In this document: positions 1 through 7,552 of the stretch, in pieces | How the letters are laid out: each line of letters begins with the position of its first letter | Numbering within the stretch: position 1 is the first letter of the stretch | Assembly: GCF_041060425.1 (NCBI RefSeq) | Contig: NZ_JAULBC010000001.1 | Coordinates: forward strand, 1,178,001-1,242,000 | Direction of reading: 5' to 3' | Length of the DNA stretch: 64,000 nucleotides | From: Danxiaibacter flavus | GTDB taxonomy: Bacteria; Bacteroidota; Bacteroidia; Chitinophagales; Chitinophagaceae | Notes under the pieces: generated by a model | What the model was told of the DNA's origin: nothing | Databases searched by the model: none | What the model saw: only the letters and a program-made list of their open reading frames with translations | Program-made: the position numbers and the translations under genes

Positions 1-309
1 GGACTGGCCCTTCAAAAGGGTGTAACGATTTGTTTTGGTGGTGATGTTGGTGTTTACGCGCACGGCGATAATGCCCGGGAAATGGAAGCAATGGTAGAAT
101 ACGGAATGAAACCATTCTATGTATTGAAAAGTGCGACCTCTGTTAATGCTGATGTTTTTGGCTATAGCGATTTTATCGGAAGAATAAAAGCCGGCCTGTA
201 TGCAGACATCATCGCCGTCGAAGGTGATCCTGTCAACAACATCAGCGACATAAGAAAATTAAAACTGATCATGAAAGATGGAAAAATATACAAGTTGCAA
301 CAAGAATAA
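1..309 (+). CDS. Amidohydrolase family protein, C-terminal fragment
   Basis: The reading frame is open from base 1, so this is the 3' end (102 codons) of a gene that begins outside the window. The fragment contains GGDVGVYAHGDNARE followed by a helix rich in Met and Glu, then SATSVNADVFGY and GRIKAGLYADIIAVEGDPV. This is the end of the TIM barrel and the final beta sandwich of metal-dependent amidohydrolases of the imidazolonepropionase-like / Xaa-Pro dipeptidase group. The Asp of GGDVG is at the position of the late metal-binding or catalytic Asp of that superfamily. The ADIIAV..DP motif is typical of the C-terminal small domain. The substrate cannot be told from this piece, and any signal peptide would lie upstream. 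The first ATG at 82 is internal and not the true start. Confidence 0.85.
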   Translation, partial: GLALQKGVTICFGGDVGVYAHGDNAREMEAMVEYGMKPFYVLKSATSVNADVFGYSDFIGRIKAGLYADIIAVEGDPVNNISDIRKLKLIMKDGKIYKLQQE

Positions 310-363
310 TCTGTTCTTTGTTATACACTTCCGTAGCAAATCTTCCATCTTACTTGATCCCAT

Positions 364-426
364 GCTGATAGCTAATGGCTAATTGCTAATTGCTGATAGC
401 TGAAACCTGAAACCTGACACCTATAT
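364..426 (+). repeat. Heptamer array (nine 7-bp units) running into the pdeM promoter
   Basis: Nine consecutive 7-mers in exact register: GCTGATA, GCTAATG, GCTAATT twice, GCTGATA, GCTGAAA, CCTGAAA, CCTGACA, CCTATAT. The array switches from a GCTNANN type to a CCTGANN type. Its last unit overlaps the TATATTTG promoter box at 422-429, and the pdeM ATG follows at 437. Confidence 0.85.
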
Positions 427-429
427 TTG
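422..429 (+). promoter_or_regulatory. Bacteroidota -7 promoter box TATATTTG for pdeM
   Basis: TATATTTG matches the Bacteroidota -7 consensus TAnnTTTG exactly. Only seven bases separate it from the ATG at 437, so transcription would begin at or next to the start codon. No convincing -33 TTG element is visible at the usual distance; the heptamer array occupies that position. The assignment is inferred from motif and position. Confidence 0.5.
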
Positions 430-436
430 CACCCTT

Positions 437-1096
437 ATGGCTTCAGCGGTTCGTTATAGTATTTATGGCAATACATTTCATATTTTGCCGCAACGTGCAT
501 TGTTTTGGGAAGAAGAGAAAGCACTTATAGTCGCGGATCTGCATTTGGGTAAGACCGGGCATTTCCGCAAAGCCGGTATTGCAGTTCCCCAGACAGTGTA
601 CAAAAATGATCTTCACCGGTTATTCAGTCTTGTACAGCAGTATAACGTGGAGAAACTGATTATAGCCGGCGACATGTTTCATAGTGTAGAAAATAAGGAA
701 ATTGAACTTTTTATCCGGTGGCGAAATGATCTTGAGTGGCTCGATGTTTTTTTGATAAAAGGTAACCATGATATTTTACGTGATGACTTTTACAAAAGAG
801 CAAACATCCGGCTTTTCGATGAGCAGTTGTTAATAGGTAAGTTTTGTTTTGTGCATGATCAGGAGTCTTGCAATGATGAAACAGAGAATGAGATTTTTTA
901 CTTCTGTGGACATATTCATCCCGGCGTATTAATAACCGGCGGAAGCAGGCAGGCGCTTCGTTTTGCCTGTTATCATTTTACGCGCACTCATGCTATTTTA
1001 CCCGCTTTCAGTGCTTTCACGGGGTTGTATACCATAAAGCCAAAAGCCGGAGAAAAGGTATTTGCAATTGTGGAGAATGAGGTGATGGAGGTGTGA
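437..1096 (+). CDS. pdeM: Ligase-associated DNA damage response endonuclease PdeM (metallophosphoesterase)
   Basis: This 219-residue protein is a calcineurin-like metallophosphoesterase of the PdeM type. The metal-ligand motifs are all visible: ADLHLGK near residue 33, AGDMFH near residue 75, KGNHD near residue 108, a short FVHD motif, and CGHIHPGV near residue 160. The segment HFRKAGIAVPQ after the first motif and the SRQALRFACYHF stretch are characteristic of the PdeM subfamily rather than generic phosphodiesterases. The family is known from operons with an ATP-dependent DNA ligase, a second nuclease and an Lhr-type helicase, and is thought to act in DNA repair. None of those partners is adjacent here: the upstream gene is an amidohydrolase and the downstream gene is a regulator on the other strand. 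The start at 437 is the first in-frame ATG after the promoter box. Confidence 0.85.
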   Translation: MASAVRYSIYGNTFHILPQRALFWEEEKALIVADLHLGKTGHFRKAGIAVPQTVYKNDLHRLFSLVQQYNVEKLIIAGDMFHSVENKEIELFIRWRNDLEWLDVFLIKGNHDILRDDFYKRANIRLFDEQLLIGKFCFVHDQESCNDETENEIFYFCGHIHPGVLITGGSRQALRFACYHFTRTHAILPAFSAFTGLYTIKPKAGEKVFAIVENEVMEV

Positions 1097-1103
1097 GGAC
1101 TCG

Positions 1104-1159
1104 AGGTGTCAGGTATCAGGTTTCAGGTGGCAGTCAGCTTTCAGCTATGAGCCATCAGC
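1104..1159 (-). repeat. Heptamer array downstream of pdeM
   Basis: Eight 7-mers in register, beginning 8 bases after the pdeM stop. Read on the plus strand they are AGGTGTC, AGGTATC, AGGTTTC, AGGTGGC, AGTCAGC, TTTCAGC, TATGAGC, CATCAGC. They are the reverse complement of the CCTGANN/GCTGANN units found upstream of pdeM, so the gene is flanked by arrays in opposite orientation. Confidence 0.8.
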
Positions 1160-1252
1160 TTATCTTTCGAATATTGGTGTTTGTTCTACAGAAAGTTATG
1201 TCAGCGATAAATAAATCAGACATCAAAAAATCACACATCAGACATTTTTTCA

Positions 1253-1301
1253 CATCTAACACCATACATCTAACATCGTACACCGCACACCTAACATCGT
1301 A
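1253..1301 (+). repeat. CATCGTA/CACCGTA-type heptamer array
   Basis: Seven 7-mers in register: CATCTAA, CACCATA, CATCTAA, CATCGTA, CACCGCA, CACCTAA, CATCGTA. It ends two bases before the stop codon of the minus-strand glpR-like gene. It belongs to the same sequence family as the larger array at 32072-32169. Confidence 0.8.
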
Positions 1302-1303
1302 CA

Positions 1304-2074
1304 TTAAACCACCATCACCTCAACCCCCATATCCTCCAAAGATTTCACTGTCCGTTCACTTACGCCGGAGTCGGTAATAATCCTGTCAACCTGGTCAAAA
1401 TTGCAAATGCGGCCAAAGCCACGTTTACCGAACTTGGATGAGTCTGTAAGAATAATGGTTTCTTCGGCAGCCTGTATCATACTCTGGTTAATATTGGCTT
1501 CCATCATATTGCTTGTCGTGCAGCCATATTGAATATCTATGCCATCCACACCCAGAAATAATTTACTGCAGGCAAATTGTGTAAGCATTTGCTGAGCGAA
1601 CGGTCCACTGACAGAAGTTGATGTTTTTCTGATAATTCCCCCGAGCTGAATCACTTCTATATCCGGTTTTTTAATGAGCGCCATTGCCACATTTATTGCT
1701 GACGTTAACACAGTCAATTGCTCTTTTGCCTCAATGAGCAATGCAAGTTGTAAAACAGAAGTGCCTGATGCAATAATGATGGCATCATTTGGTACGATTA
1801 ATTCAGCAGCTTTTTGGGCTATTCTTATTTTTTGATCGATGTTAATGAGCTCCTTTTCATTGACGTGAATATCCTGGATATATGGATTTTGCTGCGTGAT
1901 ACTGCCATGCGATTTAAAAAGTAATTTTTTTGTTTCCAACTGTTTTAAATCCTTTCGAATTGTTACCGGCGAAACTTCCAACTCTTCCGAAAGGTCAATG
2001 ACCCGGATCTCTTTTTCTTTTGAAAGTTTATCCAGAATATAGGCGTGTCTTTTAGACATGGACAGTTTCATCAT
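1304..2074 (-). CDS. glpR: DeoR/GlpR family transcriptional regulator
   Basis: A 256-residue DeoR-family regulator. The N-terminal winged helix-turn-helix (about residues 6-60) shows RHAYILDKLSKEKEIRVIDLSEELEVSPVTIRKDLKQLE, the DeoR HTH pattern. The C-terminal DeoR sensor domain (about 75-250) includes ASGTSVLQLA and FLGVDGID and resembles a sugar-phosphate isomerase fold. The gene is divergent from glpD-glpK-glpF with a 225-bp shared control region, so it is very likely the local glycerol repressor that responds to glycerol-3-phosphate, as known for GlpR. The symbol rests on context, because DeoR members are hard to separate by sequence alone. Met at 2074, 2071 or 2059 could be the start; I use the longest. 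Confidence 0.85.
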   Translation of the reverse strand: MMKLSMSKRHAYILDKLSKEKEIRVIDLSEELEVSPVTIRKDLKQLETKKLLFKSHGSITQQNPYIQDIHVNEKELINIDQKIRIAQKAAELIVPNDAIIIASGTSVLQLALLIEAKEQLTVLTSAINVAMALIKKPDIEVIQLGGIIRKTSTSVSGPFAQQMLTQFACSKLFLGVDGIDIQYGCTTSNMMEANINQSMIQAAEETIILTDSSKFGKRGFGRICNFDQVDRIITDSGVSERTVKSLEDMGVEVMVV

Positions 2075-2148
2075 CGCTTTCTTTTTAGTAAATCTCTTTC
2101 TTTATGTATTCTGGCTGACTGAGCTATCATCAGCTGTTCATCTCAAAG

Positions 2149-2156
2149 CAAAATTA
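2149..2156 (-). promoter_or_regulatory. Predicted -7 box for glpR (TAATTTTG, minus strand)
   Basis: CAAAATTA on the plus strand reads TAATTTTG on the minus strand, an exact TAnnTTTG match about 75 bp upstream of the regulator start. No clear -33 TTG is seen at the normal spacing. This is a motif and position call only. Confidence 0.35.
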
Positions 2157-2253
2157 TTTAAACTCTTTGTTCCGCTATTGTGTTTTATTCTCAAGATAAT
2201 CCCGTGTTTTTGAAAAACATAACAAATATCATCTTTTAGAAATAAATAGTAAT

Positions 2254-2261
2254 TATTTTTG
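2254..2261 (+). promoter_or_regulatory. Predicted -7 box for glpDKF (TATTTTTG)
   Basis: TATTTTTG matches TAnnTTTG. It ends at the first base of the TTTC operator-like repeats, so transcription would start about 5-9 bases into them. This is the expected geometry for repression by steric occlusion. Confidence 0.45.
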
Positions 2262-2300
2262 TTTCGAAATGTTTCTAAAGTGTTTCGAATTGTTTCAAAA
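2261..2300 (+). promoter_or_regulatory. Probable GlpR/DeoR operator: four phased GTTTC half-sites
   Basis: GTTTC occurs at 2261, 2271, 2282 and 2292, spaced 10, 11 and 10 bp, which is one helical turn each. The two halves form a 21-bp direct repeat, GTTTCGAAATGTTTC versus GTTTCGAATTGTTTC. DeoR-family repressors often bind direct repeats of short TTTC-like elements. The block lies between the -7 box and the glpD start, downstream of the divergent regulator. Operator function is inferred. Confidence 0.55.
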
Positions 2301-3871
2301 TGCAAATTATGAAGAGAAGCGAAATAATCAACCGGATAGAAAATGATGAGGTTTGGGATTTTATAATTGTTGGCGGAGGCGCAACCGGTCTGGGCACTGC
2401 ATTGGATGCGGCAAGTCGCGGATATTCCGCCGTATTATTTGAACAAGCTGACCTGGCGAAAGGCACATCAAGTCGTAGTACGAAACTGGTTCATGGCGGA
2501 GTGCGGTATATGGCCCAGGGGGATATTGGATTGGTGCGTGAAGCCTGTCACGAACGCGGATTGCTATTGAAAAATGCACCTCATCTAACCAAAAATCAAT
2601 CTTTCGTTATACCCAATTATTCATGGTTTGATAATGTTTTATATACGGTCGGTCTGAAATTTTACGATATGCTCGCCGGAAAGCTGAGCCTTGGAAAATC
2701 GAAATACATCAACAAACGCAAGACTATTGAACAACTGCCTACAATTAAGCAGAAAGGTTTAAAAGGTGGTGTGTTATACTACGACGGGCAATTTGATGAT
2801 GCACGTTTGGCGGTGAATATCGCACAAAGTGCTGTTGAACAGGGCGCGGTGATTATGAACTACGCAAAAGTTGTAGGATTAAACAAAGACAATGCCGGCA
2901 AAGTGGCCGGGGTTGAAGTTAAAGATATCGAGACGGGAAGAGTTTTTAAAATTAAAGGACGGTCCGTAATCAATGCTACCGGGGTTTATGTTGATGATCT
3001 CCTGATGATGGATAATCCCGCAGGAAAAAAAATGGTCCGCCCCAGTCAGGGTGTCCATTTGGTTTTTGAAAGATCATTTCTCGACGGAGAAAGTGCATTG
3101 ATGATCCCGAAAACAGATGATGGCCGTGTTTTATTTGCAGTTCCCTGGCATGATAAACTGGTTGTAGGAACAACCGACACGCTCCGTGATCATCCCGAAC
3201 TTGAGCCACATGCTTTGGAGCAGGAAATTGAATTTATCCTTCAAACAGCAGGCCGTTACTTAACACGCAAACCTACACGAGCCGATGTGCTTTCTGTGTT
3301 TGCCGGATTAAGACCTTTGGCTGCTCCTCAGGGTGAAGGTAAAAGCACTAAAGAAATATCCCGGAATCATAAAATAATTGTGTCCCGAAGCGGGCTTGTT
3401 ACCATTACAGGAGGCAAGTGGACAACATTTCGGCGCATGGCGCAGGATACTGTTGATAAAACGATCGCAACAGCCCGGCTTGAGTTTAAACCGTGTGTAA
3501 CGCAACATTTCAAAATCCATGGCTACGCCGAAAATGTTGACAGATCGGATCACTTGTATGTGTACGGATCAGATATCCCTGATGTAAAAAAGATCATGGA
3601 ACAAGAGCCTGGGATGAACGAAAAACTCTCAGCAAAATATGGCTATACAAAAGCTGAAGTAGCCTGGGCTGCACGATATGAATTTGCCCGTAGCGTGGAA
3701 GACGTGCTTGCACGCAGATGCCGCTTGTTGTTTACAGATGCACATGCAGCCATAGAAGCTGCGCCTGCAGTGGCACAAGTGCTTGCAAAAGAACTTGGGC
3801 ATGATGAAGACTGGGTGCTTAAACAGATTGCTTCATTCGATCAAATAGCCCGGGGCTATCTGTTAAATTAA
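2300..3871 (+). CDS. glpD: Glycerol-3-phosphate dehydrogenase/oxidase (FAD-dependent)
   Basis: A 523-residue flavoprotein that oxidises sn-glycerol-3-phosphate to dihydroxyacetone phosphate and passes electrons to the quinone pool at the inner membrane. The Rossmann FAD motif GGGATGLG is at residues 25-32, followed by the DAO-family signature GTSSRSTKLVHGGVRY at 55-70. SQGVHLV and GTTDTLRDHPE, typical of GlpD, follow in the middle. The C-terminal domain (about 400-523) contains AARYEFARSVEDVLARRCRLLF, the DAO_C segment. Length is normal for the family. ATG at 2300 and ATG at 2309 are both possible starts; 2300 overlaps the last operator half-site, so 2309 may be the real one. It is the first gene of glpD-glpK-glpF. 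Confidence 0.95.
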   Translation: MQIMKRSEIINRIENDEVWDFIIVGGGATGLGTALDAASRGYSAVLFEQADLAKGTSSRSTKLVHGGVRYMAQGDIGLVREACHERGLLLKNAPHLTKNQSFVIPNYSWFDNVLYTVGLKFYDMLAGKLSLGKSKYINKRKTIEQLPTIKQKGLKGGVLYYDGQFDDARLAVNIAQSAVEQGAVIMNYAKVVGLNKDNAGKVAGVEVKDIETGRVFKIKGRSVINATGVYVDDLLMMDNPAGKKMVRPSQGVHLVFERSFLDGESALMIPKTDDGRVLFAVPWHDKLVVGTTDTLRDHPELEPHALEQEIEFILQTAGRYLTRKPTRADVLSVFAGLRPLAAPQGEGKSTKEISRNHKIIVSRSGLVTITGGKWTTFRRMAQDTVDKTIATARLEFKPCVTQHFKIHGYAENVDRSDHLYVYGSDIPDVKKIMEQEPGMNEKLSAKYGYTKAEVAWAARYEFARSVEDVLARRCRLLFTDAHAAIEAAPAVAQVLAKELGHDEDWVLKQIASFDQIARGYLLN

Positions 3872-3973
3872 AACTTAAGGCTTTCATCGCATGTCTTTAT
3901 TATCGTCTTATATTTATTGTTTGCGTGAAGAGATCGCTGCGGTGCGCCATTTTTATAACTATAAAACTTCCAT

Positions 3974-5473
3974 ATGAAAGATGAGAAATTTATCCTGGCG
4001 CTTGATCAGGGTACAACGAGTTCTCGCGCGATAGTTTTTAATCACAAAGGAGAGATCGTTGCACTTTCCCAAAGACCTTTTGAACAGATTTTTCCCAAGC
4101 CAGGATGGGTTGAACATGATGCAAGTGAAATCTGGTATTCCCAATCTTCTGTTGCTGCCGAAGCCATTGCCCGGGCTAATTTAACCGGTAAAGAAATTGC
4201 TGCCATAGGTATAACCAATCAGCGTGAAACGACTGTTGTGTGGGATAAAGAAACAGGCCTTCCTATTTATAATGCAATCGTGTGGCAGGATAGAAGAACG
4301 GCTAAGCATTGTGATGAATTAAAAGCGCAGGGACTTGATGCGAAGATCCGCGAAAAAACAGGACTGGTGATCGATGCTTATTTTTCTGCTACTAAAGTAA
4401 AATGGATACTGGATAATGTGGATGGTGCACGCGACAGAGCTGAAAGAGGTAAGCTGTGTTTTGGTACTGTTGATAGCTGGCTTACATGGAAATTCTCACG
4501 CGGCAAAATGCATATTACCGATGTTACAAATGCCAGCCGCACCATGTTATTTAATATTAACACAATGGAGTGGGATAAGGATCTGTTATCCATTTTCAAC
4601 ATTCCTGCCAATATGCTGCCGGAGGTGAAACAGAGTAGCGAAATATACGGTGAAACTGCTACAACTTTATTTGCTACAAAAATTCCGATTGCAGGCATTG
4701 CCGGTGATCAGCAAGCTGCATTGTTTGGCCAGATGTGTGTAGAACCTGGTATGGCGAAGAATACATACGGTACAGGATGCTTCCTGTTAATGAATACCGG
4801 CGATAAACCAGTTCAATCAAAAAATAATCTTATTACTACTGTTGCATGGACAATAAATGGTAAGACAACTTATGCTTTGGAGGGAAGTGTGTTTGTCGGC
4901 GGAGCGGCTATCCAATGGTTGCGTGATGGCTTGAAAATCATTGATAACTCTGCAGAAAGTGAAACCATGGCGGAATCAGTTCCTGATAATGGTGGTGTTT
5001 ATTTTGTTCCGGCTCTTACCGGGCTTGGTGCGCCTCATTGGGATCAATATGCGCGTGGTGCAATTCTTGGGATCACCCGCGGAACTACTGCAGCCCATAT
5101 TGCACGTGCAGCGTTGGAAGGTATAGCTTTCCAGGTGCATGAGCTACTATCAGCGATGGAAGCTGATAGCGGTAAAAAAACAGTCGAGCTGCGTGTTGAC
5201 GGGGGAGCAGTTGCCAATAACAGGCTGATGCAGTTTCAGTCAGACATTTTCTCCAGCAATGTAATCAGGCCAAAAGTGTTGGAGACAACTGCTTTGGGCG
5301 CGGCTTATCTTGCAGGTCTTGCTGTAGGGTATTGGAAAGATATAGATGAGATCAAACATCAATGGGCGGTGGACAGGCAGTTTGAACCTTCTATGAAAAA
5401 AGAAGATGTTTGCAGCTTGCTTCGCTATTGGAAGAAAGCTGTCGAAAGATCCAAAAATTGGGTCGAGGAATAA
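3974..5473 (+). CDS. glpK: Glycerol kinase
   Basis: A 499-residue FGGY kinase that phosphorylates glycerol with ATP to glycerol-3-phosphate, the substrate of the upstream GlpD. The N-terminal phosphate-binding loop ALDQGTTSSRAIVF is at residues 9-22. GITNQRETTVVWD and NAIVWQDRRT follow, then the signature YGTGCFLLMNTG and the C-terminal ATP-domain motifs GAPHWDQYARGAILGITRGT and ELRVDGGAVANNRLMQFQSD. All landmarks of bacterial GlpK are present and length is standard. It starts 102 bp after glpD and ends 108 bp before glpF, so co-transcription is likely. A weak box-like TATTGTTTG upstream has 3-bp rather than 2-bp spacing. Confidence 0.97.
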   Translation: MKDEKFILALDQGTTSSRAIVFNHKGEIVALSQRPFEQIFPKPGWVEHDASEIWYSQSSVAAEAIARANLTGKEIAAIGITNQRETTVVWDKETGLPIYNAIVWQDRRTAKHCDELKAQGLDAKIREKTGLVIDAYFSATKVKWILDNVDGARDRAERGKLCFGTVDSWLTWKFSRGKMHITDVTNASRTMLFNINTMEWDKDLLSIFNIPANMLPEVKQSSEIYGETATTLFATKIPIAGIAGDQQAALFGQMCVEPGMAKNTYGTGCFLLMNTGDKPVQSKNNLITTVAWTINGKTTYALEGSVFVGGAAIQWLRDGLKIIDNSAESETMAESVPDNGGVYFVPALTGLGAPHWDQYARGAILGITRGTTAAHIARAALEGIAFQVHELLSAMEADSGKKTVELRVDGGAVANNRLMQFQSDIFSSNVIRPKVLETTALGAAYLAGLAVGYWKDIDEIKHQWAVDRQFEPSMKKEDVCSLLRYWKKAVERSKNWVEE

Positions 5474-5533
5474 CGATATGGAATTGTTTGTCAATAATCA
5501 GTTTTCAATTTCTGTTAACCTGAAACAATAAAA

Positions 5534-5568
5534 GCTGATAGCTCATAGCTGATAGCTGACAGCTTCAT
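5534..5568 (+). repeat. Heptamer array before glpF
   Basis: Five 7-mers in register (GCTGATA, GCTCATA, GCTGATA, GCTGACA, GCTTCAT) end 13 bases before the glpF ATG. They lie between glpK and glpF inside the presumed glp transcript. Confidence 0.8.
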
Positions 5569-5581
5569 AAAAACAATCAAT

Positions 5582-6295
5582 ATGAACCTCCTTGTTTCTG
5601 AATTTATAGGCACCATGGTCCTGATACTTTTAGGGGATGGTGTAGTAGCCAACGTTGTTCTTAAAGGTACTAAAGGACATAACGGCGGCTGGATCGTTAT
5701 TACAACCGCATGGGCATTTGCAGTATTCTGCGGTGTAATTGTTGCGGCGCCAAGTGGCGCTCATTTGAACCCGGCCGTAACCATCGGCCTGGCCGTTGCA
5801 GGAAAGTTTGCGTGGGCAAATGCACTGCCATTTATCATTGCTCAGATTCTTGGGGCAATGGTTGGTGCATTCCTGGTATGGATAATTTATAGAGATCATT
5901 TCGATGCATCTTCTGATGATCCGGGAGGACAATTGGCCGTGTTTTCGACAGGTCCTGCCATTCGTAACCCGTTTAGTAATATTGTGAGTGAAATCATTGG
6001 CACCTTCGTCCTAATATTTGTTATCCTCTATTGTGGCGCGGGATCAAATGTGCAGGGGCTTGCGGCTTTAGGGCCTTTGCCTGTCGCAATACTTGTGTTT
6101 GCCATAGGTTTATCATTAGGTGGAACTACTGGCTATGCTATTAATCCTGCCCGTGATTTTGGTCCCCGCGTTATGCATGCCCTGTTGCCGATGAAAGGCA
6201 AAGGGAGTAGTGACTGGGGTTATGCGTGGATACCCATTTTAGGACCAATTACCGGAGCTGCTCTTGCCGCACTGGTATTTGCGTTGCTTCAATAA
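5582..6295 (+). CDS. glpF: Glycerol uptake facilitator (MIP/aquaglyceroporin)
   Basis: A 237-residue inner-membrane channel of the major intrinsic protein family with six predicted membrane helices and two half-helices. The first pore motif is SGAHLNPAVTIG with NPA at residues 63-65. The second is INPARDFGPR with NPA at 188-190. The Asp directly after the second NPAR is characteristic of glycerol-conducting members rather than water-specific aquaporins. It allows facilitated entry of glycerol, which GlpK then traps. It is the last gene of the glpDKF set, with an inverted repeat after the stop that may be its terminator. Confidence 0.95.
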   Translation: MNLLVSEFIGTMVLILLGDGVVANVVLKGTKGHNGGWIVITTAWAFAVFCGVIVAAPSGAHLNPAVTIGLAVAGKFAWANALPFIIAQILGAMVGAFLVWIIYRDHFDASSDDPGGQLAVFSTGPAIRNPFSNIVSEIIGTFVLIFVILYCGAGSNVQGLAALGPLPVAILVFAIGLSLGGTTGYAINPARDFGPRVMHALLPMKGKGSSDWGYAWIPILGPITGAALAALVFALLQ

Positions 6296-6305
6296 ATGAG
6301 TCTTC

Positions 6306-6354
6306 ATCAATACCGCTCGTGATTACTGCATCATTTTATTGCGGCGGTATTGAT
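6306..6354 (+). terminator. Inverted repeat after glpF, possible terminator
   Basis: ATCAATACCGC (6306-6316) pairs perfectly with GCGGTATTGAT (6344-6354) across a 27-nt loop. Only a broken T-rich stretch follows, so it could be a terminator or an mRNA-stabilising hairpin. Confidence 0.45.
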
Positions 6355-6634
6355 CTCTTTAATCCCTTCTTTTTAAAAAACTACAACCATTTCCTTCTTG
6401 CCGAATACATTATTCGTGCAGAACTCACTCATTTATAATCGAACCTTTTTATTGCTAACCGGTCTTGTCTGGCTGTTTTTGTATTGCCAGGTAAGTAGTT
6501 GTCTGTACACCTGTTACGTGTTTTTTACAAGAACGCGAACTCGTGAATGGCCGGGTCATGCCTTTTAAAAATGGGTTATAATAGAGTGGGTTTAGAATCG
6601 GTAAAAGTGCTGGTTGTGGTTAAAATTTTATATC

Positions 6635-7402
6635 ATGAGAAAAATACACTTTTTAGCAGGGTGCCTGTTCTGTATGGTGTTGGCAAGCAGGCTGCATGCG
6701 CAGACGAATGACGAGAAGGCCTCTGCATTTAACCCTGTTGATTTTACCATGCAGCTAAAGAATATGCATTTATGGCGTGGCTATGTGGTAAGCAATACTG
6801 CCCTGGCAGATGTGGATCTCGGTGTCAAAACGAAAAACGGTGAATGGAAGGCAGGTGTTTGGGGCGCTGCCGGCTTTACCGGCGTGTATAAAGAGTTCGA
6901 CTATTACCTGTCTTATACCAAAAAAGGATTCACTGCCGCATTTTGGGATATTTATAATTTTTCAGAAAATGCTACCTGGAACAATAAGGAAGTATTTAAT
7001 TACAAAGATGGTCAGTGCGGCCATATTCTTGATCTCTCCGTGACTTATCAATTGCAGGGAAAGTTTCCCCTAAAAGCAAGCTGGGCAACATTGTTGTATG
7101 GACGTGACAAAGATTCAAAGAATGATAAGAACCGTTACTCGACGTATGTAGAGTTGGGTTATCCTGTTTTAAAAAGTAAAAAGGTAAATCTTGATTTTGG
7201 AATCGGCGGTGCATTCGCCTTAAAACCGGAAACCGGCTGCGACGCGAATTTTTATAGCAGCAAGCCAAATATCGTCAACATAAATTTCACTGCATCCAAA
7301 ACGGTTGTGTTGGGAACTTATGCGCTCCCTGTATCGGCAATGGTAATGTGGAATCCTGAATTGAATCATGCCAACATTCAACTGGCGCTGAATATCTTCT
7401 AG
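6635..7402 (+). CDS. Predicted outer-membrane beta-barrel protein, unknown substrate
   Basis: A 255-residue protein with a clear Sec signal peptide (MRKIHFLAGCLFCMVLASRL, cut near HAQ). After the signal there are alternating amphipathic strands such as FTMQLKNMHLWRGYVV, GEWKAGVWGAAGF and YYLSYTKKGFTAAFWDIYNF, and a terminal strand ending in Phe (IQLALNIF), which is the outer-membrane assembly signal of barrel proteins. The pattern resembles small TorF/Gcw_chp-like putative porins, but I cannot assign it to a family with certainty. I prefer the ATG at 6635 over an in-frame start at 6614 because the signal peptide begins there. It follows glpF by 339 bp; a role in glycerol entry across the outer membrane is only a guess. 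Confidence 0.65.
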   Translation: MRKIHFLAGCLFCMVLASRLHAQTNDEKASAFNPVDFTMQLKNMHLWRGYVVSNTALADVDLGVKTKNGEWKAGVWGAAGFTGVYKEFDYYLSYTKKGFTAAFWDIYNFSENATWNNKEVFNYKDGQCGHILDLSVTYQLQGKFPLKASWATLLYGRDKDSKNDKNRYSTYVELGYPVLKSKKVNLDFGIGGAFALKPETGCDANFYSSKPNIVNINFTASKTVVLGTYALPVSAMVMWNPELNHANIQLALNIF

Positions 7403-7491
7403 GTAGATTCATTAATAGCCCGGAGTCTTCTCTGCGAAACCCTGTGTAACTGTATCCCTAAGGGAGCTGCATGCATCTGCACATATCCCTA

Positions 7492-7529
7492 AAAAAGAAA
7501 GCAGGAAGTGATTTTCCTGCTTTCTTTTT
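7492..7529. terminator. Bidirectional intrinsic terminator
   Basis: A perfect 16-bp stem: 7492-7507 (A-rich, ends GCAGGAA) pairs with 7514-7529 (TTCCTGC then T-rich) around a 6-nt loop. The T-rich arm works on the plus strand and the A-rich arm as T-tract on the minus strand. It sits between two convergent genes. Confidence 0.85.
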
Positions 7530-7552
7530 ATTCCTCATAAATTAAGTTCTCT

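Noticed and set aside
1093..1377. Plus-strand frame of 94 codons after pdeM
   Set aside because: It spans two heptamer arrays and overlaps the opposite-strand regulator gene; composition is repeat-driven.
3901..3930. Promoter box TATTGTTTG before glpK
   Set aside because: Spacing in the box is 3 instead of 2 bases, and glpK can be read from the glpD transcript.
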